A DNA stretch of 64,000 nucleotides, taken from Cryptomeria japonica (taxonomy: Eukaryota; Streptophyta; Pinopsida; Cupressales; Cupressaceae). The translations under genes and the position numbers were made by a program. The notes beneath the pieces were generated by a model. The model was not told the origin of the DNA. It did no database searches and saw only the letters and a program-made list of their open reading frames with translations. The first letter of the stretch is position 1; every line of letters begins with the position of its first letter. The DNA lies in assembly GCF_030272615.1 (NCBI RefSeq), contig NC_081409.1:532248291-532312290 (forward strand). The letters are read 5' to 3'. Positions 47,150 to 59,659 of the stretch are shown here, piece by piece.

Positions 47150-50100
47150 TTAAGAGAAATAATGCTTCAGGAATTGTCCATGCACTGGAAATTCCTGCAT
47201 TTCATCATCCATATTCTTCAAGAAATATGAATCCTTACCATTTAAATTACAAACCACAAAAGGGCCAATCCATAGTGATTCAAATTTCTTATGCTTTCCC
47301 TTATCCTGTCTTTTTGCATTCCACTAAAGAACCATGTCATCAATTCGAAACTTCCTTAGTGATGTCCTTTTATCAAAAAGATACTTTGACTGCAACTAGA
47401 TCTTCTGATTTCTCTTATGGGCAGAAGCCCTAAGCTCCTCCATTTCTAAAATTTGGATCATTCTGTTTTCCATTGGTTCAGATACCTCCATGTCCTCATT
47501 TTGCAAAAACTGATACACTGGAAGAAGGTTATTTACCGGCAATCTGGCTTGGGCACCATAAAATAATTCAAAAGGTGACATTCCAATTGATTTCTTAACT
47601 GTTATTCTATCTGCCCACAGAGCTAACTTCAACTTTTGATCCCAAGATCTTTTATTCTCTTCTAGGATTTTCTTGATGATATTCAATAGGCTTTTATTGC
47701 TAGATTCTGCTTGTCCATTCCCCTGAGGGTGATAGGGTGAAGAGTATGACATGAGTATACTGTGACTAGTACAAAAACCTATAAATTCTTCTGATCTGAA
47801 ACACATGGCATTATCCATCACCAATTTTGCAAGTGTCCCAAATCTAGTTACAATATTATCCATCAGGAAATCAATGATAATTTTACTAGTAGCTCTTCTT
47901 GTAGGGATGGCTTCTATCCATTTGGTGAAATAATCAGTGGCCACTATGATCCATCCATGACCTCTCCCTGACTTCTCAACAATTTCTCCAATAAAATCAA
48001 TACCCCACTGAACAAAAGGAGCTTCTACGGAGACTGGATTTAGGGGTAAGGCTCCTTCATACTTGAGTTTGGATGAGAATCTTTGACATGGATCACATCT
48101 CTGAACATATGCATGGGTATCTTTAAATAAGGTGGGCCAATAATAGCCAGCCTGTATTATCTTACCAACAGTAATCTTAGTAGAATAGTGACCTCCACAT
48201 ACTCCATCATGCATTTCAGTCAATACTTGTTTAGCTTGAAACTCATCCAAACACATTAGTAACTCTCCATCTCTGTTTCTCTAGAAAAGATCACCCTGAA
48301 TGAGCACATATCTTTGGGACTTGAGTTTCAGAGTTCTTTTCTGATTGTATGTCATTTCTTCTGGGAGTATATCACCTCTCAAAACTTGGATTATCCCTGT
48401 GTACCAGGGTTGCCTCTCAATACTAGTGACCAAAGCATCTCTAACCTCAACATTGTGTATTTCTACATTCATGAGATTTGACTCAGTTATGAGTTTAGCC
48501 AAACCTAAACCTCTCACCAATTTGGTGATCTTTATCTCCAAGTTGAACTCCTAAATTCTATTAATCCATCTACATCTCTTCCTAGTAACCTCAGACTGAG
48601 ACAAAATATCTTTAACTGCAGCATGTGGGACATAGGCAATGATGTTTGCTTTCACTAGATATGGCCTAAAAGCCTTAACAGCTTTAACTAGGGCATAAGC
48701 TTGTTTCTCCATGGTTTCATATTTTAGTTCTGCTGCCTGCAAAGATTTACTGTAGAAGGCTATGGGATGTTCATATCCTTCATTGTCCTTTTGTAGCAAT
48801 ACTGTAGCCACCGTATGATATGAAGCAAAAGAAAACAGAGAAAAAGGCTTACTATAATCAGGGGATTTTAACACTGGTGCCTCCTGGATTGCCTTCTTAA
48901 TCTCAGCAAAAGCTTTTGAAGCTTCTTGATCCCAATGAAACTTTGTGTCTTTCTTAAGCAATTTGACAATAGGCTTCACTATCTCTACGAAGTTTGCAAT
49001 GAATCTCCTGACAAAATTTACTTTACCTAAAAAGGATTGGATACCTTTCACATTTTTAGGTTCAGACACCCTATTGATTGCTTCAATTCTCTCAGGGTCT
49101 ATTCTTACCCCCTCCTTAGAAACTATGTGTCCCAATAACTTTCCTTCAGTGACCCCAAAATGACATTTCTTGGGATTCAGTGACACACCAAACTCCAAGG
49201 CTTTATTGAACACCTTCTCTAGATGCCCACAATGATCATCAACTTTCTTAGAGAAACAAGTTAAATCATCTTGATAAACCACCATGATGATGTTTATGAA
49301 TTCTTTGAAAGCTACATCCATAGCTCTCTAAAATGTAGCTCCTGCATTTTTTAATCCAAATGACATTCTCACATATACATAGGTTCCCCATGGAGTAGTG
49401 AAAGTTGTTTTAAACTATTCAGACTCCTTTACCAACACTTGATTATATCCTGAGAAACTATCCATCATGGATAAAAGATCACATCCTGTCACTCTTTGTA
49501 ACACGGCTTCCATATTTGGGGATGAGTAATTATCTTTTAAGGAAGCAACATTTAGATTCCTAAAATCTACACACAATTTGATGTCTCCATTCTTCTTCCT
49601 CACTGGCACCAAATTGGAGACCCATGAAGAATGCCTTATTGGTTTGATAATCCCCCCTTCTCTCAATTTGGTCAACTCTTGTTGCATTTTAGTTTCTAAC
49701 AAGGGATTGATAGGCCTCTGTTTCTGCCTAAAAGGCTTAGCATCTGGAAGTAAAGGAACTTCATGCTGAAAAAGATCTTGTCTATACGCCTTTAGGTCTT
49801 CGTAAGACCAAGCAAAGACATGCTTATACCTTTTCAATAAATTAATAAGGTTAGTCCTGACATGAGGGGGTAATTTCTTTCCAATATATACCAACTTAGG
49901 GGATGATTCTGTCCCCAGGTTTACCTCCTCTAACTCTTCCAACTTGGTGGTAGACTGCTGATGTAAATGACTATCATTATAACTAAACATGCTCTCCAGC
50001 TCTACCAGCCCTTTAGGTATTTCATTTGTTTCCAATTGGACAACATCATTTCCAAACACTATCTCTCTATTGTCTACCACTTCCACCAATGCATTACAAT

Positions 50101-53100
50101 CAATCTTTTGTCCATCATAATCATCAAAACATTGGATAAACTTGAGAATGTCTTCATCATCAGCAAAAACTTGCCAATTGTACACATTATCAGGAATAGC
50201 AGGCCTAGATTTTATTTCCACAGTGGAAATACCTGTTAGCGTTGCATCATCATTTTCCAAAGCAACATTAGCTAGGAAATCTGCCATAATATTTTTTTCT
50301 CGCTCTATCCATTTAATAGAAAATGCATCAAAATGCTCAATAACATCCCAAACAGCATGCTTATACTGCTTCAATCTATCATTTTTGGATGCATATTTAG
50401 ATCTCACCTGAGAAACAACCAATTCTGAATCCCCCATTACTTTCAACAGTTGGATTCCATGCCTTTTTGCAACCTCAAGTCCTAGTAACAAGGCTTCATA
50501 CTCTGCAGTATTATTTGTGCACTGGAATGCCAATAAAAATGAGTATTTAAAAGTTATACCTGACGGGGACACAAAAAGAATGCCTGCTCCAGATCCTTCT
50601 TTGGAGCAAGCTTCATCAAAATACATTTGCCACAACCCATACTGCTGTGCTTGTAGCTCAACTACAATGGGGTCAGTATTCTTTAATTGAGGTGAAATTG
50701 GTTGAAGTCTAAAATTATCTAAATCTACATCAATCATACAATTAAGCATACTAGGGTCTACATTTTCAATTACCCTAGGAGCTTGTGGATCTTTGTACAA
50801 TTTGACTTGATTACCACCAATAGGAATAGTGGCATAAGATAAATCCAGTTGGACATTTCCCCCTACTGCTGCTGCCCATTGTCTGGAAAGTAACATACCA
50901 TAGTGGGGTTTAGTGTCAGTAACAATAACATCCATTTTGTAAGTGGCTTCAGGAAATGCTGCTATTTTTACTTCTACATCTTTCATCGTACCTATCACAG
51001 GTACTTCTTTGTTATCCATGGCATAGCATTTCCCATACACAGTGGTTACTGATAACCCTAATTCTATCATAACACCATAGGGCATTACATTAGTAGTAGC
51101 TCCTGAATCTATCATGCAGTTTTTAATCAACCGGTTATTGACTAACAAAGTAACATAGAAGGGATCTACCTGAGAAGGCTCCTGAGTGATAGTGGTTCCA
51201 ACATAAACCTCTGGGGTTTGGAACTCTTGATCCTTTCCAACTTTAGCTAAACCAGTGGGTAATACTATGTCACTATCAGATATACTAGAGAATAAAGACA
51301 AAGCTGCATCCTTATGTTCTTTAATCTTTAGCAATTCTACTAATGGAACAATGACTTTCATTTGAGTTAAGGCTTGGGCCATATCAAATGTAGGATTATT
51401 GCATTTTTCAGTATTAACCCTAAATTTTTCTGTTTTGAATTGACTTGCCCTTTTCACTGTCTCTGCTCCTTGTACATCACCAACATTTTTATCATCTATG
51501 CCTTTAGGTACATCTTTAACTTGTTCCTCTTTTTCTTGACTGACCTTAGGAAAAGTAGTAACACTGCTTGATGCCCCCCTTTTTGTGACTTCTTTTACAA
51601 ACATAGAACCTGGCTCACCTTGATCAGTGTGTCTCTTGGTGCTTCTCAGATTATAGTTATGTTTTTCTTTGGCAATTGCAGCCTTAGTGAGATTTCTAAC
51701 TTCTTCCTCACTAGGCCTTCTAAGATGAACCTCTTCATCTTCAATTGTTACCACATTCAATGTGGGATGCCAACCTAAGGCTAACTGTCCTTGCACTAAC
51801 TTTTCATTATCCAGCACATCACTGTATTTACTTTGCACAGATTCCTCATCACTTTCTATGGTGGTTTCAAACATATTAATGTCAGGCTCTGCTTCTGGTC
51901 TCATAGATTCTTCCAGAGCTTGAGCCACTGCACACTGATGGGGGGAATGTGGTCCATCACAAGCAATACACCAAGGAGTATTTTCTATATTGTGAATAGT
52001 TTTCTCTTTCAAGGGATCCGGTGTGTCTTGACTTTGGGTAATTTTGGGCTTCTTCATTTGGGGTTTACCATCCTTCCAATTGGTATTATAAGGCATATCA
52101 TGTAATCTAGGGGGTCTATCTTGCCAATTATAATGAGTTTTATCATTTTTGTTTACCTTGGCAGTTAGATCTTTCATAGAAGTAACCAATTTCTCTATTT
52201 TATCATCCTCTTTAGCAACTTTATTAGGTTGCTGTTTGGTTTCTTGCCATAATCTACCATCTGTCCTTCTTCCTAATTTTCTAGATGCTTTTCTGTTACT
52301 CTCTACATTTATGGCAATTCTAAAAGCATCTCTCAAATTATGGGGGTTTTTATCACTTAAGATATAGGCCATCTTGGAATCAAATGCATTGTAATATGTA
52401 TTAAGACACATGTTGTCATCTAGCCTCATCACCTGATACAATCTGTGCATAGCTTTCTGGAATTTGGCATTGAAATTAGTGACCATTTCATTTTCAGATT
52501 TTCTAATATTGTTGAACTCATTTAGCATGAAACTCACATTAGTCTTGTCACCATATTGCTCTTGAAAGCAATTTTTAAAATCTTCCCATGAACCTATGCT
52601 ATTTATTGGAAGACCTCTGTACCAATCTCTTGCATCATCAACTAGGGATTGAACAAACAGTTTCATAATAACATCTTCATCTGCTATCTCATAATCATTT
52701 ATTAGATCCCCGAAAGATTTTAGATGTTTCTCAGCACTAATTGCATTGTTCCCAACAAATTTATGGAGTCTGTCTCTTAGCTCAGTGGGACCATGATTTG
52801 GATATCCTGGGATCCCATCAAAAAACAATTGTCTATATTGTTCCAGATTGATGGGCCTTCTTTGAAAAGGGGTAATAGAACTATTATTTCCCATGGTCAT
52901 TCTAGCTTTTGGGATTGGAGATTGAGGTGCCGGGGTGTACTGTTTATTCACAGGTAGTTGGCTTACTGAGGCAATATTGGTCTGTACTGCAGGTTGAGCA
53001 TTAACCTGAGGAAATGAAATGTGTTGGGGATTAGGCTTGCTAAGATCTTCTGATGGGAATGTAATAGGGGGAGCCTTTAAGTAGTTAATCTTTCTTTTTA

Positions 53101-53965
53101 CTTCTTGATTCGCTGCTTCTAACTCAGCCTTTTCCAATTCCATTTGGAGACCTTCCTTTTCCTTCCTTATCCTTTCCATCTCTCTCTCATGTGCTAGAAT
53201 CCTATGAGAGATCTCTTCTGCAGTTTTAGACTCTATTCCATCATCTACCCATTTCTGTTTTCCTTTATCTAAATTGGCTTTAGGAGGCTGGGAGTCATTT
53301 AATACTTCCCTAATTGGCTGGGCTACTGACTTACAAGCTTGTCTAGTTTTAGGGATTAGGATTTCCCTAATCACAGGGCCTTCCTCATCACTTTTTTCTT
53401 TTTCCTTAGCAAGCATTTCAAGATCAGCTATCTGTTTAAGAAGCCTATCTCTTTCCATTAATTTGGCTTTAACTTCCTTCTCCTTATTTGCCTCCTTTTG
53501 GGCTCTTAGGGAGATTAAATGATGGACTCTTTTATTTAAATCTTCAATCTCTTGAGACACTTTATCCTCATTAGGGAAGTTTTCTTCAAAGTCTGATGCA
53601 TTAACTTGATCTATGTCAATCAGACTAATGTTCCCATCAATTGTCCTAGGAACAAAGTGCCTAATTACATTAGAACTAGTTCTACCTTTTGCAGAAACAC
53701 TAGCATGAGATAGATCTTGATTTAAAATAGGAGCATCATCAATATTTTCAAACAATCCCGAATGAAAACCTAAGATATCATGCTCTGAATCTCTAGAAGA
53801 TGAATTAGACTTTGCATAAATAGGTCGGTCAAGCATCTTACCAGTAGTATTGTTTTTCTGCACCCAAGCAACATTTGATGGCTCATGCAACACGGATCTC
53901 TTTTGGCCTCTCCGTGACTGTTCTGGCAGAACTTCTTGCAAAGTTTCATGAGGATGTTTCTTCAT
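47150..53965 (-). pseudogene. gag-pol: Element I gag-pro-aRNH-RT-RNH-integrase polyprotein, one frame with six TAG stops
   Basis: Open from ATG 53965 for 1516 codons, then stops at 49415, 49328, 48551, 48281, 47396 and 47324 in the same frame, ending at TAA 47150. Order: coiled coil (about 120-300); gag core (about 410-570, LVDDARDWYRGLPINSIGSW); CIACDGPHSPHQC knuckle (about 665); protease (MIDSGATTNVMPYG, about 950); RNase H (MYFDEACSKEGSGAG to EKNIMADFLANVA, about 1112-1225); RT from about 1355 (KLCVDFRNLN, MMDSFSGYNQ, VVYQDDL); a second RNase H lacking its first Asp (SLFSFASYHTVATVLLQ); integrase with zinc site, D-D-E (GIDFIGE, MDNAMCF, GNGQAE) and a LWIGPFVV end motif. Stops explain inactivity; the absence of any frameshift suggests modest age. 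Confidence 0.9.
50270..50635 (-). other. Archaeal-type RNase H domain between protease and RT
   Basis: Within the polyprotein: MYFDEACSKEGSGAGILFV, NTAEYEALLLGLEVA, VMGDSELVVSQV and EREKNIMADFLANVA. These give the D, E, D, D catalytic series of RNase H with the G-x-G loop of the additional Tat-clade RNase H. In canonical Tat elements this domain lies after the first RNase H, before integrase. Confidence 0.85.
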
Positions 53966-54171
53966 GAAAGATCTTGTGTTTTATGCTCCTTGCATCTTGC
54001 TTGTCTTCCTTTTAGAAAGATTTGTATCGCACAAGGACTGGTTCAAAGTAACAGAGTCGCCACCCACAAAACTATGGGAAAAATGAAAACAAGCAATCTT
54101 ATCCGCAAACACACAATAATTTTCTTTACAAACTTCAACACAGATCTATGCTTATATCTTTATTGTAACTC
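53966..54171 (-). other. Element I leader
   Basis: About 200 bases from PBS to gag ATG. It contains a second PBS-like CAGAGTCGCCAC (54052-54063), identical to 12 bases of the PBS at 54179-54190. Confidence 0.6.
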
Positions 54172-54189
54172 TCCCCAGCAGAGTCGCCA
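54172..54189 (-). other. Element I primer-binding site
   Basis: The minus strand reads TGGCGACTCTGCTGGGGA, four bases from the 5' LTR. It fits the 3' end of a plant tRNA-Arg, the primer type of Ogre/Tat elements, with about two mismatches to the tRNA I recall. Confidence 0.75.
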
Positions 54190-55129
54190 CTTTTGTTGTC
54201 TTCAAAATCTGATTCCCTTTAACATCCTTAAAATAGTATGGTTTAAAGCTTGGTGCAGAAGAGACATCAAAGATAAGAAAATTCTCAAGACAACATATGA
54301 CAAGGTTTGATTAGACCTTCTACACTTCGGGCATACTCAGAGCCCAGGTGGGTATACCTTTGTGATTAAATTCACGCTTTCAAACATAAACCCACAACAA
54401 ACTAGTCCAGAAAACTAGTGGATCTATTCACCTTGAAATCAACTGAAAACAAAGAATGGAAATTGTACTTAAGTTCAGCATTTCGATCAACAAAGCATGC
54501 AATAAACAACTTCAATTAATATCAGTGCCTTTATCCAAGGTCACAGAGTCATCTAAACTCAAATAAGACTCCTCAAACAAAACATCTTTATGCTTCCCGT
54601 CAACTTGGTTTCAATCAATCCTTGTATATGCCTGACACCTACAAGAACTCAAGCATTCTAAACCAAGCTATGGTCATCAAAATTCAAAGTTCCTTCCAGA
54701 AAGTTTACTGGTATGAGTGATCCCCACCTCTTTAATTTCCCTCCTAAAGAGAAAAGCTAACGAACACTTCTACTAAAATTGCTTTGCAATTCCATTCAAA
54801 CAGAACAACCTTGGATTATTCAGAATGAAAACAGTAAACAAATTTGTGAACAAACTTGAAGACAACACAGATCTTTACTCAAAACCGATGGTCTGTATAT
54901 TGATATTTAGTTCAAAAAATATTACAAGAAATTTTGATTCTCCATTAGACTTAGAAAAGCTCAGATAAATTTTTGCAGCGTTTTCTTATAATTTTTGTGA
55001 TCTCTCATCCTCTAGTCCTAGTATCCATTTATAACAACATGGATGCACAAAGCTTCGGACTTCTCGAGGAGAGTTTGTTACAATCATTTCTTTCAGAGTA
55101 AAGAGGTTACAAACTTTTCACAAAAGTAG

Positions 55130-55453
55130 TTACAAACTCTTTTCAGCCTCTGCAGTTTCTTCAACAGTTTGTTCGGTTGCAACCTCTTCTATCTTTTCAG
55201 GGGCGCTCTCTAACTGTTCCAGATCATGGGTGGCATATTTAATCGTCCACTCATTATACACTTCTTCTGTCGGCCATGAGAAATTAATCGCTTTATCTTT
55301 AGTCTTAATCAACCTTTTCCAAGAATTTCTCATTTTGTTGACTTCTGAATTGAGAAAAGCATAATGCGACTTAATTTTATCTATCTCTTGTATTGTCACA
55401 ACAAAGAAAGAAGTATCATCAAGATCAATGATTCCTTTAATTCATGCTGACAA
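55130..55453 (-). pseudogene. Out-of-frame extension of the LTR ORF, 5' LTR copy
   Basis: Same offset frame as in the other LTR. Here HYAFLNSEVNKMRNSWKRL is open where the 3' LTR copy has TAA, but a TGA lies near 55448. Confidence 0.5.
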
Positions 55454-55454
55454 T

Positions 55455-57776
55455 TTAGCTTCTATCTCCCTGCTCAGGGGTGATGGTTTTGAATTCTTCC
55501 ATCATCTCTTGCTTTATTTCCTCTTCCACCAGGGCTAGATCTTTATTGGGCTGCTCAGCCTTTCTTGTTTCACATCTAGCATTATATATATCTATGTGTT
55601 GTTTCCATATAAATTGCATAAATGCTTCTGATGTGACAAAATTGTTATCAACTAGAAAGGCACTACTTGCCTGCTTTATCTCAGGATCCCACTCTTGGCC
55701 TTTAAGTTCAGTGGAGGTAATATCCATTCCAGCAGCAATGGGTTCTTTTGGCATCCCTTCCTCCACTTCATCATAGGTGTACGCAATTTCCCCTAGACTA
55801 CCCAATTGTAGGAGTTGCTCAGCTGCTGCTTGCTCATTTCCTATATGGATAGGGGATTGGGATGGGGAATACAAAGGTGTATCTGATTGTATTTCTTTCC
55901 CCACCCTTTGCTTCTTAGGGCTCTCTTGGATGTCGATGACATCTTGTATCTTCCTCTTTCCTTTGGAGTTATAGGGCTCCCCTATTGTAGCCACCAACAC
56001 ACTATAACCTGACTTCTTATGCATTGTGTAATCACCAGGAGGGATTGGCTTGCTAGAAGCTGACCTACTAAGGATCATTCTGGCTTTCTCAGGGTTGCTC
56101 TTGATTACAGCTTCCCTCTTCTCCTTCAATGTCTGCATCACATCTTCAAAGAAAACAATCAAAAACTTTATTTTCTCTTCTAGTGGGAAAAAGCTAGACA
56201 ATGGGTCATAGCTAGCATCAAACTGATGCATGAAATCCAGGGCTTTCTTATAAGCCACCCACTTTTCTTTCCTTAGCTCCTGCTCATCTAGATCAAATTC
56301 ATTTTTGATGAGGTCTTTAGGAAACTTGAATTGATGAGGCCTACCTCTGCATGCTACCTTCTTCCTAAACATATCGTTGAAGAAGTCCTCTTGATCGACA
56401 CACCTGGACACTGCAGTGGATAAATGATAAGGTTTGAGGAAATTCTCAAAGCAATTCCAACCTCCCTTTGTTATTACAAATTGGTGGGCTATGGTAGCTG
56501 CAGGGAAAATAGTCCCTTTACCCCTGCCTGTCAACTCTGCCTCTTGCAAGCCACCAATTTGTCTGAGGATCTCCGCAATTCCTACTTTGAGAGGGACCTG
56601 GTAAGGTAACAAAAATGGGGTGCCCCTGAAACCAAAAACTCTGAAAACTGTGGAGACTGGATATAAATAAATGTCACCCCAGTTATGAACAATTTTTATG
56701 TTCTCTGTGAATTCTTTTGGTCTCATGAATTCCAGAAGAACTTTGGGGATTCTTGGGTTCTCAGAGCAGAAGAGAGTCCTTACTTTTGATGCAAAATATT
56801 TATCAAACTTCAGAAAACTGGCATCCTCTCTATCCCATGACAACACAGTACTCCATAATTGTACCGACATTTTTTCTCCTTCCTTCTCCTTAACCAGGTG
56901 CAGCCCACTGGCAAAATAATCACCACCTTTGAAGAGAAAAAGATGCATCAGGAGTGAGTACCATCCGAAAGGCCTATCCACCTTTCCATTCTTGATTCCT
57001 ATCAACCCTCCATGAATAGAATCAACAATATAAGTGGCATAATCAAATGTGATTGCAAGAGAAGGATTCAAAATCCGAGCGATCATTAACAAGTAATGGT
57101 TCGGCATATTTGCTTCAGCATCTTCTCCCAAAACTTGGCAAAGTGCCCAATACATTCCTTTAGCCCTCAGGGTGAACATACTTAATGAGAAAGGCTCTTG
57201 TGTGTTGGGTCCTACAACTGTTAACCCTCCTATTTTCATAAAAAATTCCTTGAGAGGCCCACTCCTGAGATGACTCCTCTGTGCACCATAAATTTGGGCT
57301 AATGCTGTGAAGTTTATAGGTTCTAAAAAGTTTGTAAACTCATTAAGCCCAAATGCTGTCCTAAACTCTTCAGCATTAATTTCAACAAGGGTTTTCCCGT
57401 TTACATCCCGCATGCTCCTTGTGACTGGATCATAGTTGAGCGCAATTTGGGTTAGCAAATCTGTGTCCATAAATACTCCTGGGACAACTAATTTCTAGAC
57501 ATGTAGTTCCCAGATACTGTTTTGCGGGGCAGGAGAATTTCTCATCCCGAATCCAACTTTAAACAACCCCAACCCAAACAATCCAACCTGTGGGTCTCTC
57601 AACCAATTACCCTTGTCATATAATCCTTCTCTTATCTTTAGACGGGGAGCCTTGGGCACTAACTCTTTTGCCTTTGATGCCTAATTAGTTGACAACGTCA
57701 ACTGTTCTAAAAAATCATCACAAACACTCCTCTTTGAATAGTTAACCTTACCAGAAAATTCTCTTTTAGGAGCCAT
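55455..57776 (-). pseudogene. LTR-encoded ORF, 5' LTR copy (773 codons, two TAG near the N-terminus)
   Basis: Same length (2322 nt) and frame as the 3' LTR copy. TAG codons lie at 57681-57683 and 57495-57497. From the Met at 57470 the remaining 671 codons are open, including the site that is TAG in the other LTR. Substitutions are spread along the gene and no indel occurs, so the element probably integrated with an intact frame through this region. Product unknown; see the other copy for its layout. Confidence 0.8.
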
Positions 57777-58732
57777 TTTGAAAATGCAAGAAATGAATGG
57801 CACTCTTGAACAATCTGCGACAAATCAAATATCCTACTTAGAACACTGCACAAGAATCGCTACACAAAAATATGAGAAAACCTGTTCTTTGCTCGAAGGA
57901 ATTTTCTATGCAACTGAACCGACTTGCTCTGTATCTAAGGAAAGTAAGTCTGTGTCTGCTCTTCTACAAAATCCTTTAAAAGATATCTTTACCCGGTTGA
58001 TAGGAAATCAAATATTTGTACTCAGGGCCTTAACTACAACATTGATCCCGCATGCTTTGACCGTCCCTTCAAAATTGAATTCCTACAAGAATTCGTATTT
58101 TCGCTCCAACGGGTCACAACATTCCTGCAAGTGTTTCATTTTTCTCTTTCGCAACTTTGTGAAGCATAACCATCGGGCAGCTTGGTCCTGCGAAATAACG
58201 CCAACCGTTCGATCAAAAGAAACTTGATCGAGTGTAAGGTTAACTGACGGCTTTAGCTTTACTCTGAGTCCCACTTTTCTATTGGCTACATGATACCACA
58301 TGGCGTCCAACCATTGGCCTTGAAATTCCCTTTGCATTCCACTTGCTACTGGCCACGTGTCTTTCTTTCATACCGCCGGTTCCACCTTGGCGGGCCCACA
58401 CTTTCTTCTTAGACCACGTGTTATCATGACATGTGGACAGCTCACATTCACTCTCGCTATTTCATGGGGTATAAAGAACAAGCATCTTACCCTTGTGAAA
58501 TAGCATGGGCCGTTGGATCATCTCTTAAGTTGATCAGCTTTTAATCCTCTGAAAAGGCTCTCAGGAGGGGTGGGCCCGCTGACTCATTGTGAACATCTGG
58601 CACCCAGTCACTTTCGGAGCTGACTTGTCACCTTCTTATTTGCCGAAAGGAAACCATGGGGCCCCACCTTTTTCATAACAGCTATATCCTCCAGGTCATC
58701 ATCATGACACGTGGACGGCTCGCATTCACTCT

Positions 58733-58783
58733 CGCTATTTCGCGGGGTATAAAGGATGAGCATCTTACCCTTGCGAAATAGCG
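58733..58783. promoter_or_regulatory. Inverted repeat around a TATA-like box in element I LTR
   Basis: CGCTATTTCGC (58733-58743) and GCGAAATAGCG (58773-58783) are perfect 11-bp complements flanking GGGTATAAAGG. The GCGAAATA core recurs elsewhere in the LTR, for example near 46640 and 58191. The TTTCGCGG half resembles an E2F-type site (inference). Confidence 0.5.
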
Positions 58784-59527
58784 CAGGCCGTCGGATCATC
58801 TCTTAAGCTGATCGAATTTTAATCCTCTGAAAAGGCTCTCAGGAGTGGTGGGCCCATTGACTCATCATGAACACCTGGCACCTAGTCACTTTCGGAGCTG
58901 ACTTGTCACCTTCTTATTTGCCAAAAGGAAACCACGAGACCCCACTTTTCTTCTTAATAGCTATACCCACAAAGTCATCTCCACCCGCGACCTGACTCAC
59001 CTCTAGGGCCCGCCTTTTAGCCTTTAATCCTGACCCACTAACTGTTGTGACTTGTGCCATGTGCCACCAACTTACTCGCTGTCAACCACTAGCTGGACCA
59101 TCTATGTGGCATGCCATGTGTTTTTTTGCAACTTTGCTGGTTTTAAACTACGCGCAACTTCACCTAGTGAAATAACGCGAACCGTGGATCCATCCACGAG
59201 ATGCACACTAGTTACTGGGCCCGACAACTTTAGAAGAAAAACATATAAGGCATAAAATTTTTGATTAATTAACATAACCGCCTAGGCAAATAACAAGGGG
59301 GGACACTTTCTACGACCCCATGACCCATTACTTAAGTGAATAAAGTAACGAAAGATTAGAAACCAAAGGTTTTAGAATGAAACACAAGAGGATTTAAAAT
59401 CAAAAACCCTTAAACCCTTGAGGTCTAGAACAAAGCTGAAGCATTTGGAACTACACCTTATTCAAAAATTCAACAAAACCATAGCCAATCATGGGAAAAG
59501 AAAAACCCATTTTAATCAGTGATAACA

Positions 59528-59659
59528 CATCACAAGCTTAAAAATGAAGATATAGAAGATAGATTGATAAAATTGGGGTTTGACATAGTGCATTGCCTCA
59601 AGGCATGTTCAGAGGTGTTTGAAATAGATGAGAAGTACATCTAGTTGAAGGGTAGAAAG
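59528..59659 (+). pseudogene. Continuation of the split plant ORF remnant
   Basis: Reads KLKNEDIEDRLIKLGFDIVH and CLKACSEVFEIDEKYI before a stop. In frame with the piece ending at 41667 once one CATCA is removed. Confidence 0.5.

Larger units (their letters stand above)
41668..59527 (-). mobile_element. Element I: 17.9-kb Tat/Ogre-like LTR retrotransposon with ORF-bearing LTRs
   Basis: Direct repeats of 5335 bp (41668-47002) and 5334 bp (54194-59527) flank a 7.2-kb interior. The target duplication CATCA is perfect (41663-41667 and 59528-59532). The interior encodes, on the minus strand and in one frame, gag, protease, an archaeal-type RNase H, RT, a degenerate RNase H and integrase. The PBS next to the right LTR reads TGGCGACTCTGCTGGGGA. 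Each LTR holds a 773-codon ORF in the same direction. The giant LTRs, extra RNase H and PBS type point to the Tat clade. All coding disruptions seen in the polyprotein are TAG codons. Confidence 0.95.
54194..59527 (-). repeat. Element I 5' LTR (5334 bp)
   Basis: Matches 41668-47002 over its full length with scattered substitutions. Contains the same ORF, tandem repeat and TATA features. Confidence 0.95.

Noticed and set aside
46966-47433. Plus-strand 155-aa ORF across the LTR/interior boundary
   Set aside because: It is antisense to the integrase C-terminal region, whose GPF motif is on the other strand.
49265-49280. YQDD in RT read as an inactivating mutation
   Set aside because: The two catalytic aspartates are intact, and the second residue of Y-x-D-D varies naturally among reverse transcriptases.
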